From Trichomonas vaginalis G3 (Eukaryota; Parabasalia; Trichomonadida; Trichomonadidae): a stretch of 64,000 bases of DNA. The stretch's first letter is position 1. Each line of letters starts with the position of its first letter. Below the pieces are notes generated by a model, which saw only the letters and a program-made list of their open reading frames with translations, was not told the origin of the DNA and made no database searches. The translations under genes and the position numbers were made by a program. The stretch is from contig NW_026529273.1 of the NCBI RefSeq assembly GCF_026262505.1, positions 62,001 to 126,000 of the forward strand, written 5' to 3'. Shown one piece after another: positions 30,183 through 39,343 of this stretch.

Positions 30183-33100
30183 TCAGAACTTCAACTTACG
30201 AATAAAGCTTGTTTTAGTCGTTATTGAAAAGTTGAACTTTTCAGCAAAGCAAGGTTGACATGACTTACATAAGTCGAATGCAATCTCTTGACCATCATAA
30301 AGTGCTTTGTAAAGTTTCATTAAACTGAACTCAGAGTCTTTGTCATATGTTCCAACAGGTATGTGAATGTTCTTATCTTCATTGTAATAGCATTGTATAG
30401 CTTCAGGAAACATTTCATTAGCGGTTAAAGCAATAACATCTTGCTTCACGCCTTTCATTCTGCAGTGAAATGCAACTTCATTTAAATCATTCGTGAGTAA
30501 GTCTATGTAGGTCTTCTTTCCACAGAAAATACTTTTATAAGCTAAACTTTGTTTTCCAGGTGTTATTTCTGCAAAGTCGCTATGAAATTGACCAAGGTTC
30601 TTTCCTATAAGTTCTCTACCGTATCTCTTCTTAAACTCTGCTGCAAGCTTTGGGATGTCTTCATTATATAAGTGCATACTGTCGGTATCCTGGTAAAAGA
30701 TATTCCATGTCCTCTGCAGTACAGAATACTTCATTCATAATACGTTTTGACATAGACAGAATATTAACACCAAGTGGACAGAAGTTAAAGTGTCTGCAAA
30801 TGCTTTTCGTTAGCTTGAAAATAGTTTTATCTGAACCATCCAAACCTTCGAACTTCACTATATGGTTGTAATTTCTTATAGCATATCTTATAGCATCTTT
30901 GTCATCTACTATGGTTATTTTTGACTCAATAGGAGATAGAATAGTTTTGCCATAAATGCTGTTCAGAATGAGTTTTATAATTTCTTGTAAGGGGTTTTCT
31001 TCTTTCTTATACTTTAACCTTAACTCAAACAACTTCTTTACTTCATCTCTTATTCTCATATCTCTGTTTCCATCGTAATAGTATCCTTGCAACACTTCAC
31101 ATTTGACACCTTGATATTTTATGAGGTCTTGTAATGTTATATGGTCAACATACATGAGACAGCAAGTGTTTGAACTTCTTGGAACGTTAAGTTCTGGATT
31201 TAGTTCAGGGTCGCAAACTATTAAATGAAAGTGTCTGGGTATACCAATCTCTGTTATCTTAATGAGAACAAAGAAGCCAGACATAAACTTTTCACCAATG
31301 GGTTCCTTTTGGTCATCATCGAATAAATGTCTCATGAGATACTCTGTGTTTAACATTTCTTCCTTCAATACTTTTGGAATACCTTCTAAAGTATAAAGTC
31401 TTGCTATAGCTGAAGGATATAATGAAACAGTGTCGAAGTCAGCAATGAGTTTCTTTTTGCTCTTTTGTTTCATGTTATCTGACAACATACATCTTCCACC
31501 TTGAATGCATCTCGAAATAAATTCTCTTGGTTTATTTGAGAGGTCATAAAGATTTCCATTCGGGAAGTATACTCTGTTCTCAAACAATTTGTTAGCAATT
31601 GAACAAATACTAACGTAGTCATAAACGTTTAAATCAAACTCTTTCAATAAGTCATTGCGGAACTTTACAAAACCTTCTCTTAAAATTCTTACATCTTGTT
31701 TGCAGTAAAACGTGCTATATTTTTCTAAGTCGAAGTGGTTCTCATCTATTCTGCAACCTTTGATGGAATCTATGTTTTTCATAAATGTATCTGCATCCCG
31801 GATAAACTTACATGCTTCAGAAATGACACCAGTTCTGTTGTCATTTGCTAACAAAACACTGCTGTAGTAGTTATATGGAAATACTTCTTTCGGTCCTGTT
31901 TGTAAGTTAAACATAGCAGGAAATAGTTTAAGCTTCTTATTTATAACACTGTAAGAGTCTTTTATAATAATTGCCCGTCCTTTATATAAACCAGTTATTT
32001 GCATTGTTCGTGAACCTTTAATGATGGGAGTTCCTTTCACTTCTGTCATGTGTCTTAAGATGAAGTTTATGTCATAACTGAGGTTGTGAAAATATATTAA
32101 ACTCTTGTCAGGGAGTCTTTCCAAAAATTCTGTTGCACAGTTTTGACCCCAAATGCTTTCACTCACTGAACCATCTTCACTGTCATAACAGATGTTAAAA
32201 GCTTTATGAAAGCCATCCGTACTACACTCAAAGTCAGCAAAGAAAACGTGCTCAGGAATGAATTTACATTTAGCTTTATTTACTTCTTTTGACTCTGCTT
32301 TCTTCTTCAGTTGTACACAATACTTTGGAGCATATGTCAAATCTTTAAATGGTGCAAGGTTCTGTTTATATAAGTCAGTAGTATATGTGAAAAGTTCTCC
32401 ATAAGAAATAGGTTCGAAATATTTGCACTCCCACAATGTTTTCATAACATCCCATAACGGTGTTGTTCTATCATAACGAACTACATATTTATCTTCTCTC
32501 TTTGTATAAATCTTCATCTGTTTCTCAATGTTCATTCCACCACAAGCTTTGAGAATTTCTTTATAGTTTCGAATGAAGTATGTTGTCATTGGAAGTCTTT
32601 CATTTAGCATGTAGTGGTCTTCAACAAGAAGTAAGTCAATAGTTCTAACAGTTTCGCATTCTTTTGGTATATATCTCTTTATTTCATTATGTCTTGAGTC
32701 ATTGAAATAACCAATGGTAACATTAAATGCTATACCTGTTGCGTCAGAAATTTCTTGTACTTTACTTTGAGGAAAGTCTCTAACACGAATGACTTCTCTC
32801 ATGTGGTCAATAGTTTCTTCATTTACTCCAGCCTGAATGCAAGCATAAACGAAACAATTGTCCTCTGTCATAAGTATTGCAGTTCTTTTGTTCAGTTCAT
32901 TGAAGATTTGGTAGCGTTCAAGATTTATAGGTAATGTGCAAAGATACTTCCATAACTGACCGCTTCTCTTCTTATAAAACTTCTTTTCACCATTATCTTT
33001 CCAAAAGCTTTCTATAAGTGCTGGGTTTCCTGTTTGCTTAAGAGCTTCCAAAATGGCTTTCTGGTCATTTGTCAGTGTGCTTTCATCTCTATATGGTCTC

Positions 33101-34026
33101 TTTTTTGGTTTGCCTTTCTTTACATCTGACATCGTTAAGCCTTCATATTCTGTTAAATCATACATCTTTATTTCAGTAAGATTCTTTATGTTTGTCAAGA
33201 AGAAGTCATAGTGCATTTCAACAATACCTGCAGCATTTGCTTCTATCTCTGATATAAAGTTCTCCTTCAAGAGCTGATGTAGTAATGTTCCAATATTATT
33301 GAGGTTTAACGTAGAACATTCATACTTTCCACCAAGTTTATAACATACCATCCATCTTTGTTGCGAGTTTATTTTAATTTTCTCTAAGAGTCTCATGAAA
33401 ACCTTACCGAAATGTTTGTGTAAATATTCTCTGTTTGGTTCATCTAAAGCTTCGATGTTAAAGTCAATGAGTCTATTGCCTGACTTCACATTTCTCTTCC
33501 TATTCTCTTCATCTTTCTTTAACCATCTCTCACCTTCTTTTGGTTTGTCGTCAATGGAACGAATGACATCGTTAGCTTTGCGAACTTGTTCTATAGCACT
33601 TTTAAACATCTCTCTTCTCTGTTGTTTCAGTGTGTCGTCTCTTCTTCTTGTTTCACCAACGTTTGCATTTGTTATGTCAAACATTTCTTGACGAACATCA
33701 TGCGAAAGAGCTTTACGAGTATGACCAACGTTCGCATTTGTTATGTCAAACATTTCTCTTCTTACTTCATGAGGTACTGAACGTCTATGATATAAGTCAA
33801 TAGCAATGTCATTTAAAGGAAATGCTCTTGCATGGACTTCGTCCTCGCCGCGTTGCGGCTTTATGAACTCATGAATTCTATCATAACTTATTGCACCATT
33901 GTAGTCTTTAATGAAGTCAGCGAGTGCTTTTTTGTTTGTCGCGTAATGTTTTGCAACATCTATATTAGCTTCTGTAAGAAGTTGTTTTATTTCCGAGTGT
34001 TCTAACTTAGACAACTTCCGATACAT
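30183..34026 (-). CDS. pPolB: Protein-primed DNA polymerase B with OTU-like region, fossil
   Basis: The main frame is 30664-34026 (1,120 residues) and an overlapping frame covers the C-terminal part; broken about once. Order: a variable N-terminal 330 residues containing a duplicated DITNANVG-TR segment; an OTU-like region (TEDNCFVYACIQAG ... LLLVEDHYMLNERLP), as in metazoan Polinton polymerases; exonuclease motifs (VFFADFECS, FHNLSYDINF, YCKQDVRILREG); then polymerase motif A (LIADFDTVSLYPS), B (KLILNSIYGKT) and C (FYQDTDSMH). This enzyme replicates linear DNA from a terminal protein. A double-hairpin mini-repeat is inserted in frame at 33834-33859. Upstream TTTTTTATTTCCTACTAAAG. Confidence 0.88.
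33834..33859. repeat. Double-hairpin mini-repeat 3
   Basis: GGAC-TTC-GTCC, 2-nt spacer, GCCGC-GTT-GCGGC. In frame inside the polymerase gene, where it encodes the PQRGEDEVH segment. Confidence 0.8.
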
Positions 34027-34077
34027 CTTTAGTAGGAAATAAAAAAATATTTTTTCGAAAAAATAAACTTAGAAAAA

Positions 34078-34455
34078 TTATTTCTTTATATATTTGCCAT
34101 TCCGAACTTCGAAAAGATGTTTTATACCAGCATAGAATTTTTCTCTAGAGCTTGGTCTTATATCGTTTTCATGACAATATTTTCTATATTCTTCATATAA
34201 AGCCTTTTTTTCATACATTTTATAAGGACAATCTAACCAGAATAGCGCATATCCATTTTCGTTATCTAGGTCTCTATATGTTTGTGGAATTTCGCTTTCT
34301 TCTGTTTGTAGAATTTCGCCTTCACTATTTAGTTCTATGTATATATATTGTGGAATTTCGCTTTCTCTATTTAGTTCTATGTCTATATATTGTGGCTTAA
34401 AAGGATGTGGGCAAGAAGGGTCTGGCGCTATGTAAAAAGTTAATTTTTCTGTCAT
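34078..34455 (-). CDS. Stand-alone C-terminal domain related to the SF3 helicase
   Basis: 125 residues. The N-terminal half has a repeated PQYIYIEL / SEIPQ motif. The last 45 residues (KALYEEYRKYCHENDIRPSS, then FYAGIKHLFEVRNG and YIKK) align with the C-terminus of the SF3 helicase at 55272-56507 (KSLYDEYKQYCQEYGYMAAS, then FLANVKSLLDVQNG). It thus keeps only the winged-helix-like tail of a D5/SF3 helicase and lacks Walker motifs. It sits just upstream of the polymerase on the same strand. The upstream block TTTTTTATCCGATAGAAAA is the same as before the gene starting at 55235. Confidence 0.6.
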   Translation of the reverse strand: MTEKLTFYIAPDPSCPHPFKPQYIDIELNRESEIPQYIYIELNSEGEILQTEESEIPQTYRDLDNENGYALFWLDCPYKMYEKKALYEEYRKYCHENDIRPSSREKFYAGIKHLFEVRNGKYIKK

Positions 34456-34482
34456 CTTTTCTATCGGATAAAAAATATTTTT
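34456..34482 (-). promoter_or_regulatory. Conserved element promoter-like block TTTTTTATCCGATAG
   Basis: On the minus strand TATTTTTTATCCGATAGAAA leads into the ATG at 34455. A nearly identical block precedes the gene at 55235 in the second virus-like region, although the two genes are not homologous. Many genes of both elements have TTTTTATC or TTTTTATT 10-25 bases before the start. Confidence 0.6.
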
Positions 34483-34543
34483 TGAAAAATTAGATTACAT
34501 TTTTTTAAGTTATTTTTCAAAATAATTTAATATTTTTATTTTA

Positions 34544-35017
34544 ATGAAACACATGCAAGATTGCAAGTTCTTTTCATACAATGCTCTCGCTACTGCCATC
34601 AAGAATGAGTTCAATGGTTCTGCAAACGTTAATGTTATCTTTAACAAGAAGTTTGTGAAAGAATCTAAGTTCGGTCAGTATGTCAGACCATTAGCTATTG
34701 TCATTGACCGCAAACGTTATACTTCACAAGAGTTAGCAGTAGTTTTGAAACAAAAGGGTTTCTTCGTGAATGTCAAAGATACTCATTATACTGTTATAAA
34801 GAACTCCAACATTGACTTCTTCAGTATTGCTATGAATCTTTCCGAACAGAAAGAATATAAGAAGGGTGAAACATCTGTGAAATATTATCCTTCATCTCTG
34901 AAGACAATAACGAACAAAGATGTTATACAAAAGTTCTTACCAAAGGTTGAAGAAGCTTCTATTGACATTGACGAAGGAAGTGAAATGGTTGAAGAAATTG
35001 ACCCTGAAGCTATTTAA
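34544..35017 (+). CDS. Small replication-associated protein candidate with acidic tail
   Basis: 157 residues with no named domain. It ends in an acidic segment (EEASIDIDEGSEMVEEIDPE), like the 54816-55235 product of the other element (ENIDIDPEMF). Both lie next to replication genes. An acidic tail is typical of single-strand DNA-binding proteins, but no OB fold is evident by eye. Divergent from the polymerase block; its stop is followed by a gene-end hairpin at 35033. Confidence 0.4.
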   Translation: MKHMQDCKFFSYNALATAIKNEFNGSANVNVIFNKKFVKESKFGQYVRPLAIVIDRKRYTSQELAVVLKQKGFFVNVKDTHYTVIKNSNIDFFSIAMNLSEQKEYKKGETSVKYYPSSLKTITNKDVIQKFLPKVEEASIDIDEGSEMVEEIDPEAI

Positions 35018-35032
35018 CCAAAAATATATTTT

Positions 35033-35069
35033 TGGTGAAGAGGTGAGATTTCACCTGTTTTTTCACCTC
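35033..35069. terminator. Gene-end hairpin 2
   Basis: GGTGAAGAGGTGAGATTTCA then CCTGTTTTTTCACC, just after the stop of the 34544 gene and facing the end of the KilA-N gene. Confidence 0.5.
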
Positions 35070-35121
35070 ATTCTCTCTTCGTTAATGTTGTCGTGACTTC
35101 TTCGTTAATGTTGTCGTGACT

Positions 35122-35982
35122 TCATTCTTCCTCTTTGAAGTTATCGAAATATTCTGTTATTTTTTCCTTCAGTAATGGTAAGTCTTCTTTGAAGGTAAGT
35201 ATTGTGCAACCTTTGATGTCATAGTGTGTTTGAGGAAGAGTATTTTTGACAATTTCTTTTATTTGCTCATTCGGTGTCATTGAAATCGGTAAGTTTTCAC
35301 GATAGAACCAGTTTCTGTCAGATTTATATATTTTAGCAAGGTCGTAAAAGCTTTTGTTGTTTCTTCTGACTAAATGCAACATAACCATATCTCTGTCTTC
35401 TTCATTCTCCAACTCTTCAGTATAAATCATATACTTATAGTTCTTTTCCTTTCCTTTTGGTACTGAACGCGGTATTCTTTTCTGTATGCTTTTGTCTTTG
35501 GATTCAATGACTTCATCTTTTGCTTGAAGTTTCTTTTCCATCTCTCCACGTTCTTGTCTGTGAAGTTCGTCAAGAAGTTTGTAAATATTCCAAGCATAAC
35601 GTGGTGAAGCCCACATTGCAACTGCATTTACTAAAAGTCTATGAACATAATATCCTCTCAAACCGTTTGGCAATTTTTCACGGTTTTCATAGAGTTTTGG
35701 CGACTGGGATTTTTTACCTACTCGCTGTTCTTCACTGTTTTCAGAAAAAAGTACGTCTCGCTGTGCTTCACTTAATAGTTCTATGGTGCTTTGGTTCCTA
35801 AACCAGTCTTTAGGAAGCTTAGTATCTGGAGCAAAACAAGCCGTCAAAATACTTTGCATTTGGTACATGTCGTCTTTGACAGAACGAATGAGTCTCAATT
35901 GTTTGTTATACTGTATGTATTCGTATTCTTCATTTATGACTTCATGAACGATAGCAGTTGTTGTGTTCTCTAATGTTGACAT
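35122..35982 (-). CDS. KilA-N plus DUF3627-like protein
   Basis: 286 residues. Residues about 55-150 fit a KilA-N domain (LPKDWFRNQSTIELLSEAQ ... GLRGYYVHRLLVNAVAMWAS then PRYAWNIYKLLDEL). A coiled segment follows, then a C-terminal region (YMIYTEELENEEDRDMVML ... IKGCTILTFKEDLPLLKEKI) of the type called DUF3627 in large DNA viruses. KilA-N proteins are DNA-binding and common in NCLDV and phages. In a Polinton it suggests gene exchange with large viruses. Its promoter faces that of 36089: both carry TTTTATCCTGTATG on either side of a poly-A run. Confidence 0.7.
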   Translation of the reverse strand: MSTLENTTTAIVHEVINEEYEYIQYNKQLRLIRSVKDDMYQMQSILTACFAPDTKLPKDWFRNQSTIELLSEAQRDVLFSENSEEQRVGKKSQSPKLYENREKLPNGLRGYYVHRLLVNAVAMWASPRYAWNIYKLLDELHRQERGEMEKKLQAKDEVIESKDKSIQKRIPRSVPKGKEKNYKYMIYTEELENEEDRDMVMLHLVRRNNKSFYDLAKIYKSDRNWFYRENLPISMTPNEQIKEIVKNTLPQTHYDIKGCTILTFKEDLPLLKEKITEYFDNFKEEE

Positions 35983-36088
35983 ATCTGTCTTTACATACAG
36001 GATAAAAAAAAAAAAAAAAAAAAACTAACTTTATTTTTTTTGAGATAAACACTATTTCTTCACAACATTAAATTTTATCCTGTATGAA

Positions 36089-36463
36089 ATGACTTTAAAA
36101 AGATTATTGACTGACTTCGAATACTATCTCATTGACGCACTGACAGACCCTCAAAACTGTGTTGAAAGTTCTTTAAGCTTTAAGATTGAAGGTACGACGC
36201 ATTTTGTCTTCACTTACGTATTGAAAGAATATGACCGTTATCATAACGAAGTGAATCAAACACTAATAAAATTTGTAGATAAAAAATTGGTTAACAATGA
36301 ATATTTTAAACGTGAAGACCCAAACACTGCTGGAGATGATGAAGAATACAGACAAGTTATTGAAAAAAATAACGCAAGATTAGATGCAATAGAAAAGAAG
36401 TTTAATGAATGTCTTACAAACACGTATGAATATCTTATGCAGTGGGAAGCCAGATGGAAATAA
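36089..36463 (+). CDS. Small protein shared by both virus-like elements
   Basis: 124 residues. FVFTYVLKEYDRYHNEVNQT then LIKFVDKKLV resembles FVLKFCFWEYDKNHKTLQRA then VLKFVNDRLV of the 54353 product. Charged, helical C-terminus. Function unknown; conservation between two elements suggests a real role. Confidence 0.55.
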   Translation: MTLKRLLTDFEYYLIDALTDPQNCVESSLSFKIEGTTHFVFTYVLKEYDRYHNEVNQTLIKFVDKKLVNNEYFKREDPNTAGDDEEYRQVIEKNNARLDAIEKKFNECLTNTYEYLMQWEARWK

Positions 36464-36504
36464 ATTTACGTCAAATATGCAATTTATAAAATCTTATGTC
36501 GACA

Positions 36505-36584
36505 GGCTACGTAGCACAGTGGTCTAAGGTGGTGTTATGGAGGGGTCAGGGTCTGTGGTTCGAACCGCGACAGCGCCGTATTTT
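36505..36584 (+). tRNA. tRNA-like Pol III unit (degenerate)
   Basis: A canonical A box TAGCACAGTGG at 36512-36522, a canonical B box GGTTCGAACC at 36557-36566 and TTTT at 36581-36584 are spaced as in a tRNA gene. The cloverleaf is poor: the D stem pairs at three positions, but anticodon and acceptor stems do not close. It could be a decayed tRNA, a tRNA-derived SINE head, or an element-encoded Pol III RNA. No anticodon can be given. Confidence 0.4.
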
Positions 36585-36818
36585 CTTATTTTCTTTATTT
36601 GTCTTGTTTGTCGTGAATAAAAAGTGTCATAAAAGTGCTCTATCTTCCACGGGAATAAATAAAAAATTTACTTTATTTCTTCTTTATTTCTTTGTTCCCG
36701 TGGAAGAAGGGTTTTTGCCGTTTTTTCTCAGCCGAAATCAACGATTTTTTCATTTTTGGAATCCTTAGCAAATGAGGAATCTTTTCTCTCGTGGAAGCTT
36801 TGACCAAAAATATAATTT

Positions 36819-36875
36819 AGGTGAAGAGGTGAGATTTCACCTCTTTTTTCACCTAATTTTTCACCCTCATGACTT
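36819..36875. terminator. Gene-end hairpin 3
   Basis: AGGTGAAGAGGTGAGATTTC then ACCTCTTTTTTCACC and TTTTTCACC; in the large noncoding region. Confidence 0.5.
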
Positions 36876-37048
36876 TGTCATAACTTCTTCGTAAATGCTT
36901 TGTCATAACTTCTTCGTAAATGCTTTGTCATAACTTCTTCGTAAATGCTTTGTCATAACTTCTTCGTAAATGCCTTGTCAAGATTTCATCGTAAATGCTT
37001 TGTCATGACTTCTTCGTAAATGAGTGTAAATGACCAAAAATATAATTT

Positions 37049-37097
37049 AGGTGAAGAGGTGAGATTTCACCTCTTTTTTCACCTAATTTTTCACCTC
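37049..37097. terminator. Gene-end hairpin 4
   Basis: Near-identical to hairpin 3, directly after the stop of the 37104-38069 gene (minus strand). Confidence 0.55.
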
Positions 37098-37103
37098 TTT
37101 TTT

Positions 37104-38069
37104 TCACAAGCGTTTTACATGAATTGTACGATGTATATTTGAAATCCTAAACAGTTTTGTAGCTTCTATTTCTTCGCTGAGGATATCAAAAGTTTTAACA
37201 ATGCCGAAAGTCTCTTTATATTTCTTCTTGACGTCAGATAGAAGGAAATCTTCTACTGTTGGATAGTTTTTGTTCAGAAATGCTAACATGTCCATTTTAT
37301 CTTCTGCTGGCTTTTCTGCTTCTTTCTTTAAGTCTGCATAGTCGTTTCGCATTCTTTCTATCTCTTTGACGGAGTAGTTATATTTCCTTATTGCTGCTTT
37401 ACATTTTGAACATTGTGGGTTCATTTTTGCATTATACATTGAAATTTGACCTGCTAGAACAACTAAAGCGTCAATTGCTCTCTTCATCTCAAACATAGCG
37501 GGTCTTAGTTGTTCGTTCCATACTTTGCCTCTTCTATCTTTATCTCTTATTTCCCAAACACATTCAGCAACTAACGAAACAAAGTTGTCGTAGGTCTTAA
37601 ATTCTTCAGATTTATATATGTCAGAAACATTCTTATATACCATATCGCAATCTTTGTCCATAACTTTATGGTTGCAATGAAAACCAAGGAATTCATAATT
37701 TACTTTACGTATGAACTTCTTTATTTCTACTGAGTCAGTTGCTTTGACTTCAATTTCGTCGAATTCAGGAATAGTTAGTTTTTGATGCTGAATTTCAGGT
37801 AGTTTAGGTAAATGGTCGATGAGGTCCTCCATTTCATAAAGATACTGTTCATTTGTTTCATCTTTCGCACTACAGTCTAAATTACTTGTTAAAAGTTCCT
37901 GCTTAATTTTTTGTATTTCTGTTTCGAAAGTAAATGAAGAAGGAATGAAGCTTTCCATCTCTACTAACATAGATGTTGGATTCATGACTAACGAGTTTGG
38001 TGAAGTTGTTGTGGACAGAGTCCCGCCGTTCGCGGCTTGAATTGTTGTTGTGCCGATTGTTGAAATCAT
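37104..38069 (-). CDS. Unknown 321-residue Polinton protein
   Basis: Not recognised. Ser/Thr-rich N-terminus (residues 1-45), partly encoded by a double-hairpin mini-repeat at 38013-38036. The central region contains a possible Cys/His cluster (FHCNHKVMDKDC; NPQCSKCKAAIRKYNY), so zinc binding is possible. Helical charged C-terminus ending RTIHVKRL. It lies between the integrase and the KilA-N gene; its stop is followed by a gene-end hairpin at 37049-37097. Confidence 0.5.
   Translation of the reverse strand: MISTIGTTTIQAANGGTLSTTTSPNSLVMNPTSMLVEMESFIPSSFTFETEIQKIKQELLTSNLDCSAKDETNEQYLYEMEDLIDHLPKLPEIQHQKLTIPEFDEIEVKATDSVEIKKFIRKVNYEFLGFHCNHKVMDKDCDMVYKNVSDIYKSEEFKTYDNFVSLVAECVWEIRDKDRRGKVWNEQLRPAMFEMKRAIDALVVLAGQISMYNAKMNPQCSKCKAAIRKYNYSVKEIERMRNDYADLKKEAEKPAEDKMDMLAFLNKNYPTVEDFLLSDVKKKYKETFGIVKTFDILSEEIEATKLFRISNIHRTIHVKRL
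38013..38036. repeat. Double-hairpin mini-repeat 4
   Basis: GGAC-AGA-GTCC then GCCG-TTCG-CGGC. In frame near the N-terminus of the 37104-38069 gene (AANGGTLS). Confidence 0.75.
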
Positions 38070-38150
38070 ATCTTTTATACAAAATAAAAAATAAATAAAA
38101 ATAAAACTAACTTTATTTTTTCTATCTTAAGGAAATTCACGAAAATTCAA

Positions 38151-38200
38151 GAGGTGAAAAAACAGGTGAGAAAACAGGTGAAATCTCACCTCTTCACCTA
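38151..38200. terminator. Gene-end hairpin 5 (inverted)
   Basis: GAGGTGAAAAAACAGGTGAG then AAATCTCACCTCTTCACC; the inverted form, located after the stop of the integrase gene and before the next gene. Confidence 0.5.
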
Positions 38201-38238
38201 TAATATATTTTTGTCTGATTTACATCCAACGAAAAAGT

Positions 38239-39324
38239 TTAGAAGAATTTTCTTATTCTTTCTGGCATGTTTTTATCTTTCCAGTACTCCCGCTCTAATG
38301 GTCCCAGATGAGTTGGTTTAGATTCTCTCAAGTTCTTAGATGGTATAACATCTTCAACGCCTCCTTCATATCTTACTTTATAAGTGTCATCGTTTATGTT
38401 GTAGTCAAGTATTTCAATAACCACTCCTCGCTTTGCTTCGTCAATGGTTTCAGCAAGTTTGCCATTACTACTTTCGACTAATTTATGACGAGGGTAAAAT
38501 GCTATGGAGTCGTCAGCAGCTTTTATAAGATATCCATTACCTTGCGTAGAGTCTACGATATAATAATTTCGACTTAACCTTAAACGTTTCTTTGTCAACG
38601 GTTTGTCGTCAAGAACTACACGAACTTTTGTTCCAGGAATGAGAGTAAATTGTGTTGAATTTCTGATATTTTGTGTTTGACTTCGTTTCTTTTGTATATA
38701 CTTTTCTTCTTGTTGTTGTGTCATTGAATTTGGTGTATGTCCTGTTGTAGAATGTGTTGAGGAATTGTAAACTTCGATGAAATGTTTCATTGTTTCTTCG
38801 GTAAAGTCTCGCTCTTGATTTAAATCTCTGAGAGTCCTTATGAAGCGGTTAATGATACCGAGTATGTTATGGTTATGGTCTTCAGTAGTGTAGTGAGTTA
38901 TGTTATGCTTAATGAGAAATTCTGTGATTTCGTTGCTGAGGTATGCACCGTCTTGGTCTGATGTTAAAATACTTGGGCTATGTTCTGCTACAAACTTTTG
39001 TAAAACTCTTAACACTTCATGAGTTCCTTTATTTCTCATTATATACGCAAAAGCTTTGCGAGTGTTAACATTAATGAAGATGAGGAATGGTTTATGTCCT
39101 CCTTTTCTGCTTTGAATGAGAGTGTCAAATTGGTATGCGTCAGGAGTGTTGGAGTAAATTGGTAAAAAGTAGTCGTAAGGATTTATTTTTGTTTGATGTA
39201 CAACATTTTTGTCAAAGAACCTTTTCACTTCAGCTCTGTTAGTAAATCCCGAACTCTTTGCAGCTTCATTGAATTTCTTAAATGACCTCCATGGATGTTG
39301 TTCGAATACTTCTTTCAAGCTCAT
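38239..39324 (-). CDS. INT: Polinton rve-family integrase
   Basis: 361 residues. Residues about 50-200 form the retroviral-type integrase core (DAYQFDTLIQSRK; ILTSDQDGAYLSNEI; HNHNILGIINRFIRTLRDL). The C-terminal part has an SH3/chromo-like segment (EILDYNINDDTYKVRYEGG, then VEDVIPSKNLRES), usual in Polinton integrases. It inserts the linear element into host DNA. It lacks the TTTTTATC motif upstream. It is not closely similar to the rve relic at 24.6 kb. Confidence 0.85.
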   Translation of the reverse strand: MSLKEVFEQHPWRSFKKFNEAAKSSGFTNRAEVKRFFDKNVVHQTKINPYDYFLPIYSNTPDAYQFDTLIQSRKGGHKPFLIFINVNTRKAFAYIMRNKGTHEVLRVLQKFVAEHSPSILTSDQDGAYLSNEITEFLIKHNITHYTTEDHNHNILGIINRFIRTLRDLNQERDFTEETMKHFIEVYNSSTHSTTGHTPNSMTQQQEEKYIQKKRSQTQNIRNSTQFTLIPGTKVRVVLDDKPLTKKRLRLSRNYYIVDSTQGNGYLIKAADDSIAFYPRHKLVESSNGKLAETIDEAKRGVVIEILDYNINDDTYKVRYEGGVEDVIPSKNLRESKPTHLGPLEREYWKDKNMPERIRKFF

Positions 39325-39343
39325 TTATGTAAAGTTAAAGATT

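Larger units (their letters stand above)
36464..37103. other. Largest noncoding region of the Polinton
   Basis: 640 bp holding, in order: a tRNA-like unit (36505-36584); a perfect 12-bp inverted repeat CTTCCACGGGAA/TTCCCGTGGAAG (36644-36655 and 36695-36706); two copies of a TGACCAAAAATATAATTTAG block (36801 and 37031), each running into a gene-end hairpin; and between them about six copies of a 25-bp repeat (CATAACTTCTTCGTAAATGC) at about 36885-37022. A 90-codon frame at 36496 overlaps these and is not convincing. Confidence 0.7.

Noticed and set aside
36496-36768. 90-codon frame starting at ATG 36496
   Set aside because: It overlaps the tRNA-like unit and an inverted repeat; low-complexity hydrophobic second half; no relatives in the other element.
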